From contig VSIX01000065.1 of assembly GCA_008086245.1 (NCBI GenBank), forward strand, positions 1-64,000: a DNA stretch of 64,000 bases, in the 5' to 3' direction. Below the pieces are notes generated by a model that was not told the origin of the DNA, ran no database searches, and worked only from the letters and a program-made list of their open reading frames with translations. Origin of the DNA: Candidatus Mcinerneyibacterium aminivorans (GTDB lineage: Bacteria; Macinerneyibacteriota; Macinerneyibacteria; Macinerneyibacteriales; Macinerneyibacteriaceae). Both the position numbers and the translations under genes were made by a program. This document shows, piece by piece, positions 41,564-49,801 of the stretch. Position 1 is the stretch's first letter, and every line of letters begins with the position of its first letter.

Positions 41564-43276
41564 ATGGATAAAGATTTAAAAAAAATTAAATACTATCTTT
41601 CTAAAATATATGATACCCCTCGAAGCGAAAATGCATTTTACTATATTAAAAAAAAGCTGGAAAATAGAAAACACAGGATTTCCGATAATATACTAGATTA
41701 TTTCAATGAAAAGGATGTTTTGCTTATTACATACGGGGATAGTATAAAAAAAGAAAATGAAAAATCTCTCAAATACCTTAGAAAATTTTATCAAAGATTT
41801 TTATCCGATTCCATTAATAAAATCCATATTCTTCCTTTTTTTCCGTATTCTTCTGATGATGGATTTTCAATTATTGATTATTATAAAATAAATCCAGATA
41901 TGGGAGAATGGGCGGATATTGGAAAATTATCAAAAGATGTTGATTTGATGTTTGATTATGTTTGCAATCATATTTCTTCTCAAAGCGGCTGGTTTGAAAA
42001 CTATCTGGAAGAGAAACCTGGATTTAGAAATCTGGCTATTGAAGTTGATCCGGATACTGATTTGTCCGGGGTTGTAAGACCCAGGGATAAACCTCTTCTT
42101 ACTGAGTTTGAGAAAAAGAGTGGTGAAAAGGTTCATGTCTGGACCACCTTTAGTTCAGATCAGATTGATTTAAATTTTAAAGATATTGAAGTTTTTAAAA
42201 AGATGATAGATGTTTTTCTGTTTTATATAGGAAATAATGCCAAGTGGATTCGTCTTGATGCCATAGCTTATTTATGGAAAGAGATAGGAACCTCCTGTAT
42301 TCATCTTCCAGAAGTTCACTATTTTGTTAAATTATTGAGAACAATAATGAATTCAATAATTAAAGATGGTGTTATTATAACCGAAACCAATGTTCCCCAT
42401 AAAGATAACATAAGCTATTTTGGAAATGGAAGAGATGAAGCCCAAATTGTTTATAACTTTACACTTCCTCCTTTATTGTTATATTCATTTATAAAGGAAG
42501 ATATTACAGAGTTTAGCCGATGGGTAAAAAAACTAAAAACTCCCTCAAATTCTACTACATTTCTAAATTTTACGGCATCACATGATGGGATAGGAGTTAG
42601 ACCTCTGGAGGGAATAATAGATAATTCCGAAATTGAAGATATTATTAAACACATAAAAAACAATGGCGGGATGGTATCATATAAAACAGATAATACAGGA
42701 GGAAAAAGCCCCTATGAATTAAATATTACATATCTCGATGCCTTAAAATTTCCAGAAGATAAAAATGAGTTGATAAATATTAAAAGATTTTTAGCTTCTC
42801 AAATTATAGCGATGGTTTTACCGGGAATTCCTGCCGTTTACATCCACAGCTTGATAGGTACAAGAAATTGGCTTGAAGGAATAGAAAAAACAAATAGAAA
42901 GAGAACTATAAACAGAAAAAAATTTGAATATGAAGAGATAATGAATCAGATAAAAAATGATAAGAAAAGAAAAAAATATATACTCGATTCATATACGGAG
43001 TTATTAAAAAAAAGGAAGCAACAGGAAGCCTTCCATCCCAATGCAAATTTTGAACCTATTAATATTAATAAAAGGGTGTTTTGTATAAAAAGATGGACAA
43101 ATTATCAGACACTATACTGTTTAACAAATATTTCTAAAAAAAGAATAGAAATTAATTCCGACAAATTAATCCAAAACCCAAAATTTAGAGATTTGATATC
43201 AAACAAAAATCTATCTAATAAGATAAAATTAGATGCCTATCAGTCGGTATGGTTAGAACCTGAAAGGAATAAATAG
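41564..43276 (+). CDS. GH13 subfamily 18 alpha-glucosyl phosphorylase (sucrose/glucosylglycerate phosphorylase type)
   Basis: A 570-residue alpha-amylase-fold phosphorylase. Landmarks are HILPFFPYSSDDGFSIIDY, FDYVCNHIS, the nucleophile strand WIRLDAIAYLWKEIGTSC, the acid/base strand VIITETNVPHKDNISYFG, and the transition-state Asp in TASHDGIGVRP. Subfamily 18 enzymes phosphorolyse sucrose, sucrose-6-phosphate, glucosylglycerol or glucosylglycerate to glucose-1-phosphate. The long, specific TETNVPHKDNISYFGNGRDEA region reminds me of glucosylglycerate phosphorylases, which recycle a compatible solute. The substrate is not proven. Confidence 0.88.
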   Translation: MDKDLKKIKYYLSKIYDTPRSENAFYYIKKKLENRKHRISDNILDYFNEKDVLLITYGDSIKKENEKSLKYLRKFYQRFLSDSINKIHILPFFPYSSDDGFSIIDYYKINPDMGEWADIGKLSKDVDLMFDYVCNHISSQSGWFENYLEEKPGFRNLAIEVDPDTDLSGVVRPRDKPLLTEFEKKSGEKVHVWTTFSSDQIDLNFKDIEVFKKMIDVFLFYIGNNAKWIRLDAIAYLWKEIGTSCIHLPEVHYFVKLLRTIMNSIIKDGVIITETNVPHKDNISYFGNGRDEAQIVYNFTLPPLLLYSFIKEDITEFSRWVKKLKTPSNSTTFLNFTASHDGIGVRPLEGIIDNSEIEDIIKHIKNNGGMVSYKTDNTGGKSPYELNITYLDALKFPEDKNELINIKRFLASQIIAMVLPGIPAVYIHSLIGTRNWLEGIEKTNRKRTINRKKFEYEEIMNQIKNDKKRKKYILDSYTELLKKRKQQEAFHPNANFEPININKRVFCIKRWTNYQTLYCLTNISKKRIEINSDKLIQNPKFRDLISNKNLSNKIKLDAYQSVWLEPERNK

Positions 43277-43285
43277 CCAATAACA

Positions 43286-43314
43286 TTGATATAAGGTGAA
43301 AATTATACTATAAT
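43286..43314 (+). promoter_or_regulatory. Promoter of the isoaspartyl dipeptidase gene
   Basis: TTGATA (43286-43291) and perfect TATAAT (43309-43314) with a 17-base spacer. The leader of about 67 bases ends in AAAGGAAA before ATG 43388. Confidence 0.65.
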
Positions 43315-43387
43315 AGATAATAAAGATAAAATAGCTGTAATAATTATATAAAATATTCAATTTTATAATAAAAAAGGAAAAAAATAT

Positions 43388-44560
43388 ATGTTACTATTAA
43401 AAAATGCAAATATATATGGTCCTGAATATATGGGAGAAAAAGATATATTAATAGAGAATAATATTGTTTCCACTATTTCTGAAAAAATTAATATCAGCAC
43501 AAATTTGAGTAATTTAAATATTATTGACGTAGATGGTGATTATGTTTTTCCAGGATTTATAGATAACCATGTTCATATAACAGGAGGAGGCGGTGAAGGC
43601 GGTTTTAGTACAAGGGTGCCGCCTATAGAAATATCACATATCATAAACTCCGGAATCACCACCGTAATAGGGCTGCTGGGAACAGATGGGGTTTCCAGAA
43701 GTATCGAAGATCTGCTGGCAAAAGCTAAAGCACTGGAAGAAGAGGGCTTAACCTGTTTTGCATTAACCGGTTCTTATGGAGTTCCTCCAGTTACCCTAAC
43801 AGGAAGCCTTATAAAGGATATTGTTTTTTTGGATAATATTATTGGGACCGGAGAAATAGCAATTGCTGATCACAGATCATCTCAGCCCACTATAAATCAG
43901 ATTAAAAAAATTATTGCTGAAACAAGAAGAGCGGGCATGTTATCAAACAAGGGTGGTGTTGTTAATTTCCATATAGGTAAAGGAAAAAATGGAATAAACA
44001 TGTTGAATAAAATAGTAGAAGAAACAGAAATTCCCCCATCAAATATTCTCCCAACCCATGTAAATCGAAATAATGAGATTTTTAATGAAGCAATTGAGTA
44101 TGCAAAATCTGGAGGTTATATTGATTTAACAGCAGCTTCAGCAGATAATAAAAGTAGAGATAAAAAATCAAGAGAGGTGGCAGGTAAAATTAAAAAAGCT
44201 ATTGATAATGGGGTAAATCCTCTAAATATTACTATAAGTTCTGATGCACGGGGTAGTCTTCCCAGGTTTGATGATAATAAAGAATTGATTGAACTGAAAG
44301 CAGCAAAGATGGATTGCTTGTATGAAGCCTTCAAAAAGGCGGTACTGGAATTTGAAATCCCTGTGAATAAAGCATTAAAACCATTTACAAGCAATGTTTC
44401 GGATATTTATAAACTTAAGAAAAAAGGACAAATAAAGTTAGAAAATGATGCCGATTTGTTAATAGCTGATATGGACAGTTTGAAAATAAAAAAAGTGATA
44501 GCAAAGGGTGTAATAGTTAAAGATAGTAATAGAGTAGTAAAAGGAGTATTTGAGGAATAG
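43388..44560 (+). CDS. iadA: Isoaspartyl dipeptidase (beta-aspartyl peptidase)
   Basis: A 390-residue amidohydrolase-superfamily enzyme that hydrolyses beta-aspartyl dipeptides arising from damaged proteins. It has the metal-binding strand GFIDNHVHITGGGGEGGF, the substrate loop GITTVIGLLGTDG, ADHRSSQP, LPTHVNRNNEIF, and the catalytic Asp in TISSDARGSLP. All expected active-site regions are present and the length is normal. Its presence fits peptide and amino-acid catabolism. Confidence 0.94.
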   Translation: MLLLKNANIYGPEYMGEKDILIENNIVSTISEKINISTNLSNLNIIDVDGDYVFPGFIDNHVHITGGGGEGGFSTRVPPIEISHIINSGITTVIGLLGTDGVSRSIEDLLAKAKALEEEGLTCFALTGSYGVPPVTLTGSLIKDIVFLDNIIGTGEIAIADHRSSQPTINQIKKIIAETRRAGMLSNKGGVVNFHIGKGKNGINMLNKIVEETEIPPSNILPTHVNRNNEIFNEAIEYAKSGGYIDLTAASADNKSRDKKSREVAGKIKKAIDNGVNPLNITISSDARGSLPRFDDNKELIELKAAKMDCLYEAFKKAVLEFEIPVNKALKPFTSNVSDIYKLKKKGQIKLENDADLLIADMDSLKIKKVIAKGVIVKDSNRVVKGVFEE

Positions 44561-44600
44561 TTGTTGAAATTAAGAATTTATATTCTTGAATTTAGCAACT
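44559..44600 (+). terminator. Imperfect inverted repeat after iadA
   Basis: AGTTGTTGAAATTAAGAA and a partly complementary arm ending AGCAACT flank the loop TTTATA. The stem has several mismatches and no clean T tract follows, so termination would be weak. Confidence 0.35.
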
Positions 44601-44613
44601 ATTATGCTATTTT
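44586..44613 (+). promoter_or_regulatory. Promoter of the coiled-coil gene
   Basis: TTGAAT (44586-44591) and an extended -10 element TGCTATTTT (hexamer 44608-44613), spaced by 16 bases, precede the GGGAGGAGG ribosome site of the gene starting at 44637. Confidence 0.5.
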
Positions 44614-44636
44614 AAAATAAAGGGAGGAGGTTCGAT

Positions 44637-45047
44637 ATGGCTGAAAAGGAATTTAAGGATAGGGTAAATAAAGTATGGTCCAAGGTGAAGAAGATCAGCA
44701 AAGAGGCATATGAAAAAAGTAAAGAATATGCTATAATCGCTGAACTCAAGATTAAACAGAACAGCTTGGAAAAAAATAAAGCTAGTTTATTTAAGGAAAT
44801 GGGAGAAATTGTCTTTGATTTAATTCAGGAAGAGGAAGAAAATATAGAAAAAAAAGAACAGATCTTATCTAAATATAGAGATATTGAAGATATTAATGAG
44901 AAGATCAATGAAGTAATGCTTGAGATAAAACGGGTAAAAGAGGAGTATAATCTTAAGCAGGAGGAAATAGAAAAGATAGAAATTAAAGAAGAAGATGAGG
45001 ATGACGACGAAGAGCTTGAACAAGATAAAGACAAAGAGAAAGAGTAA
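44637..45047 (+). CDS. Acidic coiled-coil protein of unknown function
   Basis: A 136-residue, highly charged helical protein not assigned to a family. Residues 1-45 are basic and amphipathic (VWSKVKKISKEAYEKSKEYA), residues 46-115 form heptad-like coiled coil rich in Glu, Lys and Ile, and the tail is almost purely acidic (EDEDDDEELEQDKD). It has no membrane segment or signal peptide. A very strong GGGAGGAGG site and a promoter suggest good expression. The serine-rich reading frame opposite its tail is a shadow of the acidic codons. Confidence 0.75.
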   Translation: MAEKEFKDRVNKVWSKVKKISKEAYEKSKEYAIIAELKIKQNSLEKNKASLFKEMGEIVFDLIQEEEENIEKKEQILSKYRDIEDINEKINEVMLEIKRVKEEYNLKQEEIEKIEIKEEDEDDDEELEQDKDKEKE

Positions 45048-45083
45048 TTTTTTGTGATAGGAAAGGAGCGAACATAAAAATCT

Positions 45084-45632
45084 ATGGATAGAAAGGAAGC
45101 AGTAAAGTTACTGAAAAAACATTTGAATCAGGAAAATCTTTTGAAACATTGTTATGCGGTAGAAGCAGCGATGAGGGAATTTGCCGATTATTTTGGCGAG
45201 GATGAAAAAAAATGGGGTATAGCAGGACTGCTTCATGATATAGATTATGAATATACAAAAGATAATCATGAAAAACATGGATTAAAAGCAGAGGAAATTA
45301 TAAAACAGGGTGGATTTGAGTTAGGAAAGAATATTATAAACGCCATTAAGGCACATGGGGGTAATTACCCAATAAATACTAAAATGGATAAGGTGCTGCA
45401 CTCAGTTGATCCTTTAACCGGGCTGATAGTTGCTTCTGCATTAATGCATCCTTCTAAAGATATTACAAAAATGAAGACGGATTTTGTTTTAAGAAGATAC
45501 GATGAAAAGAATTTTGCCAAAGGAGCCAGCAGGGAAGTTATACAGAAATGCACAGATTTTATGCCGCTTAAAGATTTTGTATCCCACACCTTAAAGGCTA
45601 TGCAAAATATAAATGATGTTTTGGAATTATAG
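45084..45632 (+). CDS. HD-domain phosphohydrolase (COG2316 type)
   Basis: A 182-residue protein with a metal-binding HD core: His in HCYAVEAAMREFA, the HD pair in GLLHDIDYEYT, a His in NAIKAHGG, and Asp in HSVDPLTGL. The arrangement matches stand-alone HD hydrolases that act on nucleotides or nucleotide-like phosphates. The substrate is unknown. GAAAGGAG precedes it at some distance and ATG 45084 begins the conserved part. Confidence 0.85.
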   Translation: MDRKEAVKLLKKHLNQENLLKHCYAVEAAMREFADYFGEDEKKWGIAGLLHDIDYEYTKDNHEKHGLKAEEIIKQGGFELGKNIINAIKAHGGNYPINTKMDKVLHSVDPLTGLIVASALMHPSKDITKMKTDFVLRRYDEKNFAKGASREVIQKCTDFMPLKDFVSHTLKAMQNINDVLEL

Positions 45633-45641
45633 GAGGGAAAA

Positions 45642-46106
45642 ATGAAAAAAATATTTGTTGTAATTTTAATAATAATGGTTTTTGTAACTGTTGCTAATGC
45701 TGAATTGAAATTTAATGGTTGGGCTCCCAAAGTTGGTTATAATTTTGATTCAGAGGATATCTCTCTTGGAGCGGATATCAATTTTAACACTATCGCTGAG
45801 GATATTTACTTTATACCACAGGTAGAGGTTGATTTTTTAGGTGATTTAAAAAAATTTGCTGCCGGTGTTTCTTTTCAGTATTTTGTAAATATTAAAAAGG
45901 TTGATGCATTTTTTGGAACAGGTGCTGATATTCTATATCTGGATTATAGCAATGATTTTGCTGATGCTAATGATACAAGTTTAAAACTGCATTTTCTCGG
46001 AGGATTTCAGTTTAATATTACCAAAGATTTTCATATGTTTACTCAGCTTAAAACAAGATTTATTGATGATAGCGATACTACCCTTTGGTTTGGGGTTTAT
46101 TTCTAA
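45642..46106 (+). CDS. Small outer-membrane beta-barrel protein
   Basis: A 154-residue protein with a signal peptide (about 1-20, MKKIFVVILIIMVFVTVANA) and then short alternating strands (WAPKVGYNF, DISLGADINFN, IYFIPQVEVDFL, FAAGVSFQYFVNI, LKLHFLGGFQFNI, HMFTQLKTRFI). It ends in the aromatic residue of TLWFGVYF, as expected for BAM-inserted barrels. About eight strands fit the size. No specific family is recognised. It follows the HD gene by 9 bases, has GGAGGG before the ATG, and is followed by a strong terminator. Confidence 0.8.
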   Translation: MKKIFVVILIIMVFVTVANAELKFNGWAPKVGYNFDSEDISLGADINFNTIAEDIYFIPQVEVDFLGDLKKFAAGVSFQYFVNIKKVDAFFGTGADILYLDYSNDFADANDTSLKLHFLGGFQFNITKDFHMFTQLKTRFIDDSDTTLWFGVYF

Positions 46107-46113
46107 ATATGTG

Positions 46114-46143
46114 AAAAAAGTGGGATTTATCCCACTTTTTTAT
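46114..46143 (+). terminator. Intrinsic terminator after the beta-barrel gene
   Basis: AAAAAGTGGGA and its complement around loop TTTAT, followed by a T run, just after the stop of the outer-membrane protein gene. The symmetrical A and T arms allow it to work on both strands. Confidence 0.88.
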
Positions 46144-46446
46144 ATTTTTAGGCTGTAAAGTAATACCGATATGTAAATAACCTATATATTAAACCAGTCA
46201 TCCTGAGCTTGTCTCAGGATGTTTTTTTTATTTGATCAAATAATTTTAATTTATAAAATTTTTAAAAAAATACTGTAAAAATCCGGGGAAAATTCTGAAT
46301 CAACTTCAGGAGAATGCTATTTCCATAATATTAGTTCATAGGATCGAGTAATTAAATAATAATTTGTTTATCAAAAGTTAAAATTTTTATTTACAAACTC
46401 TTTTTCTGGTTTACAAAAAAATAATGATTATAAAATTATTTATGGT
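46144..46446. other. Non-coding interval before nadA
   Basis: No gene is supported here. It contains the palindrome at 46199-46221 and, at its end, the nadA promoter. The rest (about 46230-46440) is AT-rich with no open frame that resembles a protein. Confidence 0.6.
46197..46230. repeat. REP-like palindrome (CATCCTGAG/CTCAGGATG)
   Basis: CATCCTGAG (46199-46207), loop CTTGT and exact complement CTCAGGATG (46213-46221), followed by eight T residues. The core GTCATCCTGAGC recalls a short palindromic element that recurs in unrelated bacterial genomes. It could equally serve as a second terminator. Confidence 0.65.
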
Positions 46447-46475
46447 TTGACATTTATTGTTAAAAATTTTATATT
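46447..46475 (+). promoter_or_regulatory. nadA promoter
   Basis: TTGACA (46447-46452) and TATATT (46470-46475) with a 17-base spacer. The leader of about 23 bases contains GGGAGGG directly before ATG 46505. Confidence 0.7.
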
Positions 46476-46504
46476 TGAGTAAGAGTTTTTACAGGGAGGG
46501 TTCT

Positions 46505-47410
46505 ATGAACATAGAAAAGTTAAGGGATAAAATTATAAAGTTAAAAAATGAAAAAAATGCAGTAATAATGGCTCATAATTATCAAATTCCGGAAATCCAG
46601 AATATTGCTGATTATCTAGGAGGATCTCTTCAGCTTGCAAAAAAAAGCCGGGAGATTGATAACAATTTAATTATATTTTGTGGTGTTAGGTTTATGGCAG
46701 AATCAATAAAAATTCTGTCACCGGATAAAAAAATATTAGTTCCAGAAATTAGAGCAGGCTGTCCGATGGCTGATATGATAACAGAAGAAGACATGAAAAA
46801 CATAAGAAGAAATTATCCGGATCGATCAATTGTTGCTTATGTTAATACGAATGCCGCTGTTAAAGCTCATGCGGATATCTGCTGTACTTCTGCAAATGCT
46901 GTAGATATTGTAAATAAAGTTGAAAATAATAAAATTTACTTTGTACCTGATAAAAATCTTGGATCGTGGGTTAAAAAAAACACTGAGAAGGATATTAAAA
47001 TTTGGAATGGCTATTGTAATGTTCATAATCAAATTAGGCTTGCTGATCTTGAAGAAGGCTTAAAAAATCATCCTGATGCAGTTACTCTTGTCCATCCTGA
47101 GGCACCGATGAAAGTTTTAGATAAAGCAGATAAGATTTTATCTACCGGTCAAATGGTAAATTTTGTAAAAGAAAGCAACAGTAAAGAATTTCTTATTGGA
47201 ACAGAAAAGGGCTTAATTTACAGATTAAAAACTCTATATCCCGAAAAAAATTTCTATAAAATGGGCAGGTATTTTGTCTGCAGAAACATGAAGAAAAACA
47301 CCTTGATGAAGGTATATAAATCACTTGAAAATGAAAAAACGGAGATAACCTTACCGGATGAAATTATTGAAGGATCCTTTAAAGCGATAAATAGGATGTT
47401 TACAATATAG
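46505..47410 (+). CDS. nadA: Quinolinate synthase
   Basis: A 301-residue [4Fe-4S] enzyme that condenses iminoaspartate with dihydroxyacetone phosphate in NAD synthesis. NadA landmarks are MAHNYQIPEIQ, FCGVRFMAESIKIL, CPMADM, ICCTSANA, WNGYCNVHNQ, HPEAPM and a late cysteine in FVCRNMKKNTLMK. The three cluster cysteines are therefore plausible. No nadB or nadC is nearby. ATG 46505 is chosen from GGGAGGG; an upstream in-frame codon at 46457 would lie within the promoter. It is followed 10 bases later by mutS2. Confidence 0.94.
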   Translation: MNIEKLRDKIIKLKNEKNAVIMAHNYQIPEIQNIADYLGGSLQLAKKSREIDNNLIIFCGVRFMAESIKILSPDKKILVPEIRAGCPMADMITEEDMKNIRRNYPDRSIVAYVNTNAAVKAHADICCTSANAVDIVNKVENNKIYFVPDKNLGSWVKKNTEKDIKIWNGYCNVHNQIRLADLEEGLKNHPDAVTLVHPEAPMKVLDKADKILSTGQMVNFVKESNSKEFLIGTEKGLIYRLKTLYPEKNFYKMGRYFVCRNMKKNTLMKVYKSLENEKTEITLPDEIIEGSFKAINRMFTI

Positions 47411-47420
47411 AAGGAGAGCA

Positions 47421-49763
47421 ATGATACTGAATAAATCCAAACTTGAATTTGATGCAATCAAATCGCGCTTGAAATCCATGGTTCTCACGGATCAGGCGAA
47501 AGAGATTATAGAAAATCAAAAATTTTCCAGTGATGTTGAAACTGCTAAGAAGAGACTGGATAAAAACTATTTATTTAGAAAATTATTTTTAACCAATCAT
47601 GAATTTTACCTTAAAGATATATTTGATATGGAAGATTTTATTTCTGATATAGAAAAAGATATTTATTATCAGCTGCCGGGTAATTATAAAAAACTTGAAA
47701 GAATGCTTACAGAAGCAATAAGAGTAAAAAAGTTATTTTCGAAACTTGATGAAGAATTTAAATTGATAAAAAATTATTCAAATGAATTATCAAAACATTC
47801 TAAATTAATAGATTTTATTTGCAGTAAAATTAATGATGAAGAAGAGATAAGGGAGGATGCTTCTGAACTTTTAAAGGGATTAATTAATGAGGAAAAGTCA
47901 CTTAGAAAAAAGCTACAAAGCAGCATCAATAAATTAATGAAAAAATACAACAAAAAAGGCTATTTACAGGATAAACTTTATACATCCCGGAATGATAGGT
48001 TTGTATTACCCGTGAAAGCTAGGCATTCCGGTAAAATTAAAGGCATAGTCCAGGGGACCTCTGCTTCAGGTAATACGATGTATATGGAGCCTATGGAAAT
48101 TGTTGAGTTAAACAATAATATTTCTTCTATTTATCATCGAATCGAGGAGGAAAAGAAAAAGATTCTCTATGAAATTGGTGAAAAAGTCAATAACAAAATT
48201 TATGAAATCAAAAAAACATTAAAATGCTTGTATAAATTAGATTTTGAAATTGCCAAAGCCAAATATGTTGATTCTATTGATGCTGAAAAACCCGAAATTA
48301 ATAAAAATGGTAATTTTGAGATCTATAAGGGAAGGCATCCATTAATTGATGAAGAGGAAGTTGTACCAATTGATATATGGTTGAAAAATGATAAAAAAGG
48401 AATTGTAATTACAGGTCCAAATGCAGGTGGGAAAACTGTAACATTAAAAACTATAGGATTGTTTACATTGATGACTATGTTTGGGTTGATGATACCTGCA
48501 AAAGAGTGGTCAAAAATATCGATATTCGATAATATATTTGTTGATATAGGCGATTATCAGAGTATAGAACAAAACTTATCTACATTTTCTGGACATATTA
48601 ATAATTTTACAAAATTTGTAAATACTGTCGATAAAAACACTCTAATTCTTCTTGATGAAATAGGGGTAGGTACGGATCCGGAAGAAGGCGCTTCATTGGC
48701 TATGGCTCTGATTGATTATTTTATAGATGAAGGAGCAACTGTAATTGTAACAACACATTATAATGCTTTAAAAAGACATTCAATGGAGGATGATAGGCTT
48801 GAGAATGCCTCATGTCTTTTTGATTATGAAAATATTGAACCTCTTTATAAAATAAAAGTAGGAACCCCGGGTTCAAGTAGTGGATTGCTGGTTGCTAAAA
48901 AGCTAGGGTTGCCTGAAATTATTATAAATAAGGCCGAAAGTTATATTGATAAGGAGCATTTAAAACTGGAAGAGATGATTACAGAGCTGGAGCATAAACT
49001 AAGCAAAACAGAAGACCTTAAAGAAAATCTGGAGAAGGAAAATGAAAAACTTCAGGAAAAAATGGAATACTATGAAAATGAATTGGAAAAAATTACAAAT
49101 AAAAAAACGAGAAAAAAAATGGAATCCCTCCAGGATTTTGAAAGGGAATTTTTTAATATTAAGGATCAGCTTAATGATGTATTAAATAAAATGCAACAAA
49201 AAGAAAATGAAAAAGAGGAAGTTGACGAGAGGGAGGTAAAAAAGAAGGTAGATGAGGCAATAAAAAAAGTAAAAAATGAAAAAGAAAAAATAAAACAGAA
49301 AATGAAGAAAATAGAAAAACCGGAAGTAGGAGATAAAATATATCTGGAAGGATATAAAATTAAAGGTACAGTTGAAGAAATTGATAAGCGAAAGGATAAT
49401 GTAAAACTAAACTGCAACGGAATGATTGTGAATGTCTCCATGGATGATTTGATAGGATATAAAGTTGAAGAAGATGAAAAATCTATGAAGGAAAGAAAAA
49501 CGAATTATTCTGTGGATAAAACATCCAAATTTGTCGGTACCGAAATTGTGCTGGTTGGGATGAGAAGATTGGATGCAATTGAAAAACTTGGTGATTTTAT
49601 TTCCCATGCTATTTTGGAAGGTCATGAAAATATAAAAATAGTACACGGTATTGGCACCGGGGTGCTGAGAGAAGCGATTCATGATTATCTTGAAGAGAAT
49701 CCCAATATTAAGGATTATTATTATGAAGATAGACGAGGGGTTGTCACAATTGGCGAACTGTGA
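47421..49763 (+). CDS. mutS2: MutS2 (endonuclease/ribosome-rescue ATPase)
   Basis: A 780-residue protein with the MutS2 layout: a helical core and clamp (1-300), an ABC-type ATPase with Walker A GPNAGGKTVTLK at about 332 and Walker B ILLDEIGVGTDPEEG, a long coiled coil (about 520-640), a KOW-like stretch (VGDKIYLEGYKIKGTVEEI) and a C-terminal Smr nuclease domain (GMRRLDAIEKL, IVHGIGTGVLREAI). It suppresses recombination and, in Bacillus, senses collided ribosomes. AAGGAGAG precedes the ATG. Confidence 0.95.
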   Translation: MILNKSKLEFDAIKSRLKSMVLTDQAKEIIENQKFSSDVETAKKRLDKNYLFRKLFLTNHEFYLKDIFDMEDFISDIEKDIYYQLPGNYKKLERMLTEAIRVKKLFSKLDEEFKLIKNYSNELSKHSKLIDFICSKINDEEEIREDASELLKGLINEEKSLRKKLQSSINKLMKKYNKKGYLQDKLYTSRNDRFVLPVKARHSGKIKGIVQGTSASGNTMYMEPMEIVELNNNISSIYHRIEEEKKKILYEIGEKVNNKIYEIKKTLKCLYKLDFEIAKAKYVDSIDAEKPEINKNGNFEIYKGRHPLIDEEEVVPIDIWLKNDKKGIVITGPNAGGKTVTLKTIGLFTLMTMFGLMIPAKEWSKISIFDNIFVDIGDYQSIEQNLSTFSGHINNFTKFVNTVDKNTLILLDEIGVGTDPEEGASLAMALIDYFIDEGATVIVTTHYNALKRHSMEDDRLENASCLFDYENIEPLYKIKVGTPGSSSGLLVAKKLGLPEIIINKAESYIDKEHLKLEEMITELEHKLSKTEDLKENLEKENEKLQEKMEYYENELEKITNKKTRKKMESLQDFEREFFNIKDQLNDVLNKMQQKENEKEEVDEREVKKKVDEAIKKVKNEKEKIKQKMKKIEKPEVGDKIYLEGYKIKGTVEEIDKRKDNVKLNCNGMIVNVSMDDLIGYKVEEDEKSMKERKTNYSVDKTSKFVGTEIVLVGMRRLDAIEKLGDFISHAILEGHENIKIVHGIGTGVLREAIHDYLEENPNIKDYYYEDRRGVVTIGEL

Positions 49764-49801
49764 TAATATTATAATAAATTAATTTACAGATGGAGGTTGG
49801 A

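Noticed and set aside
44825-45034. Serine-rich antisense frame
   Set aside because: It is the shadow of the acidic GAA/GAT-rich tail of the coiled-coil gene on the other strand.
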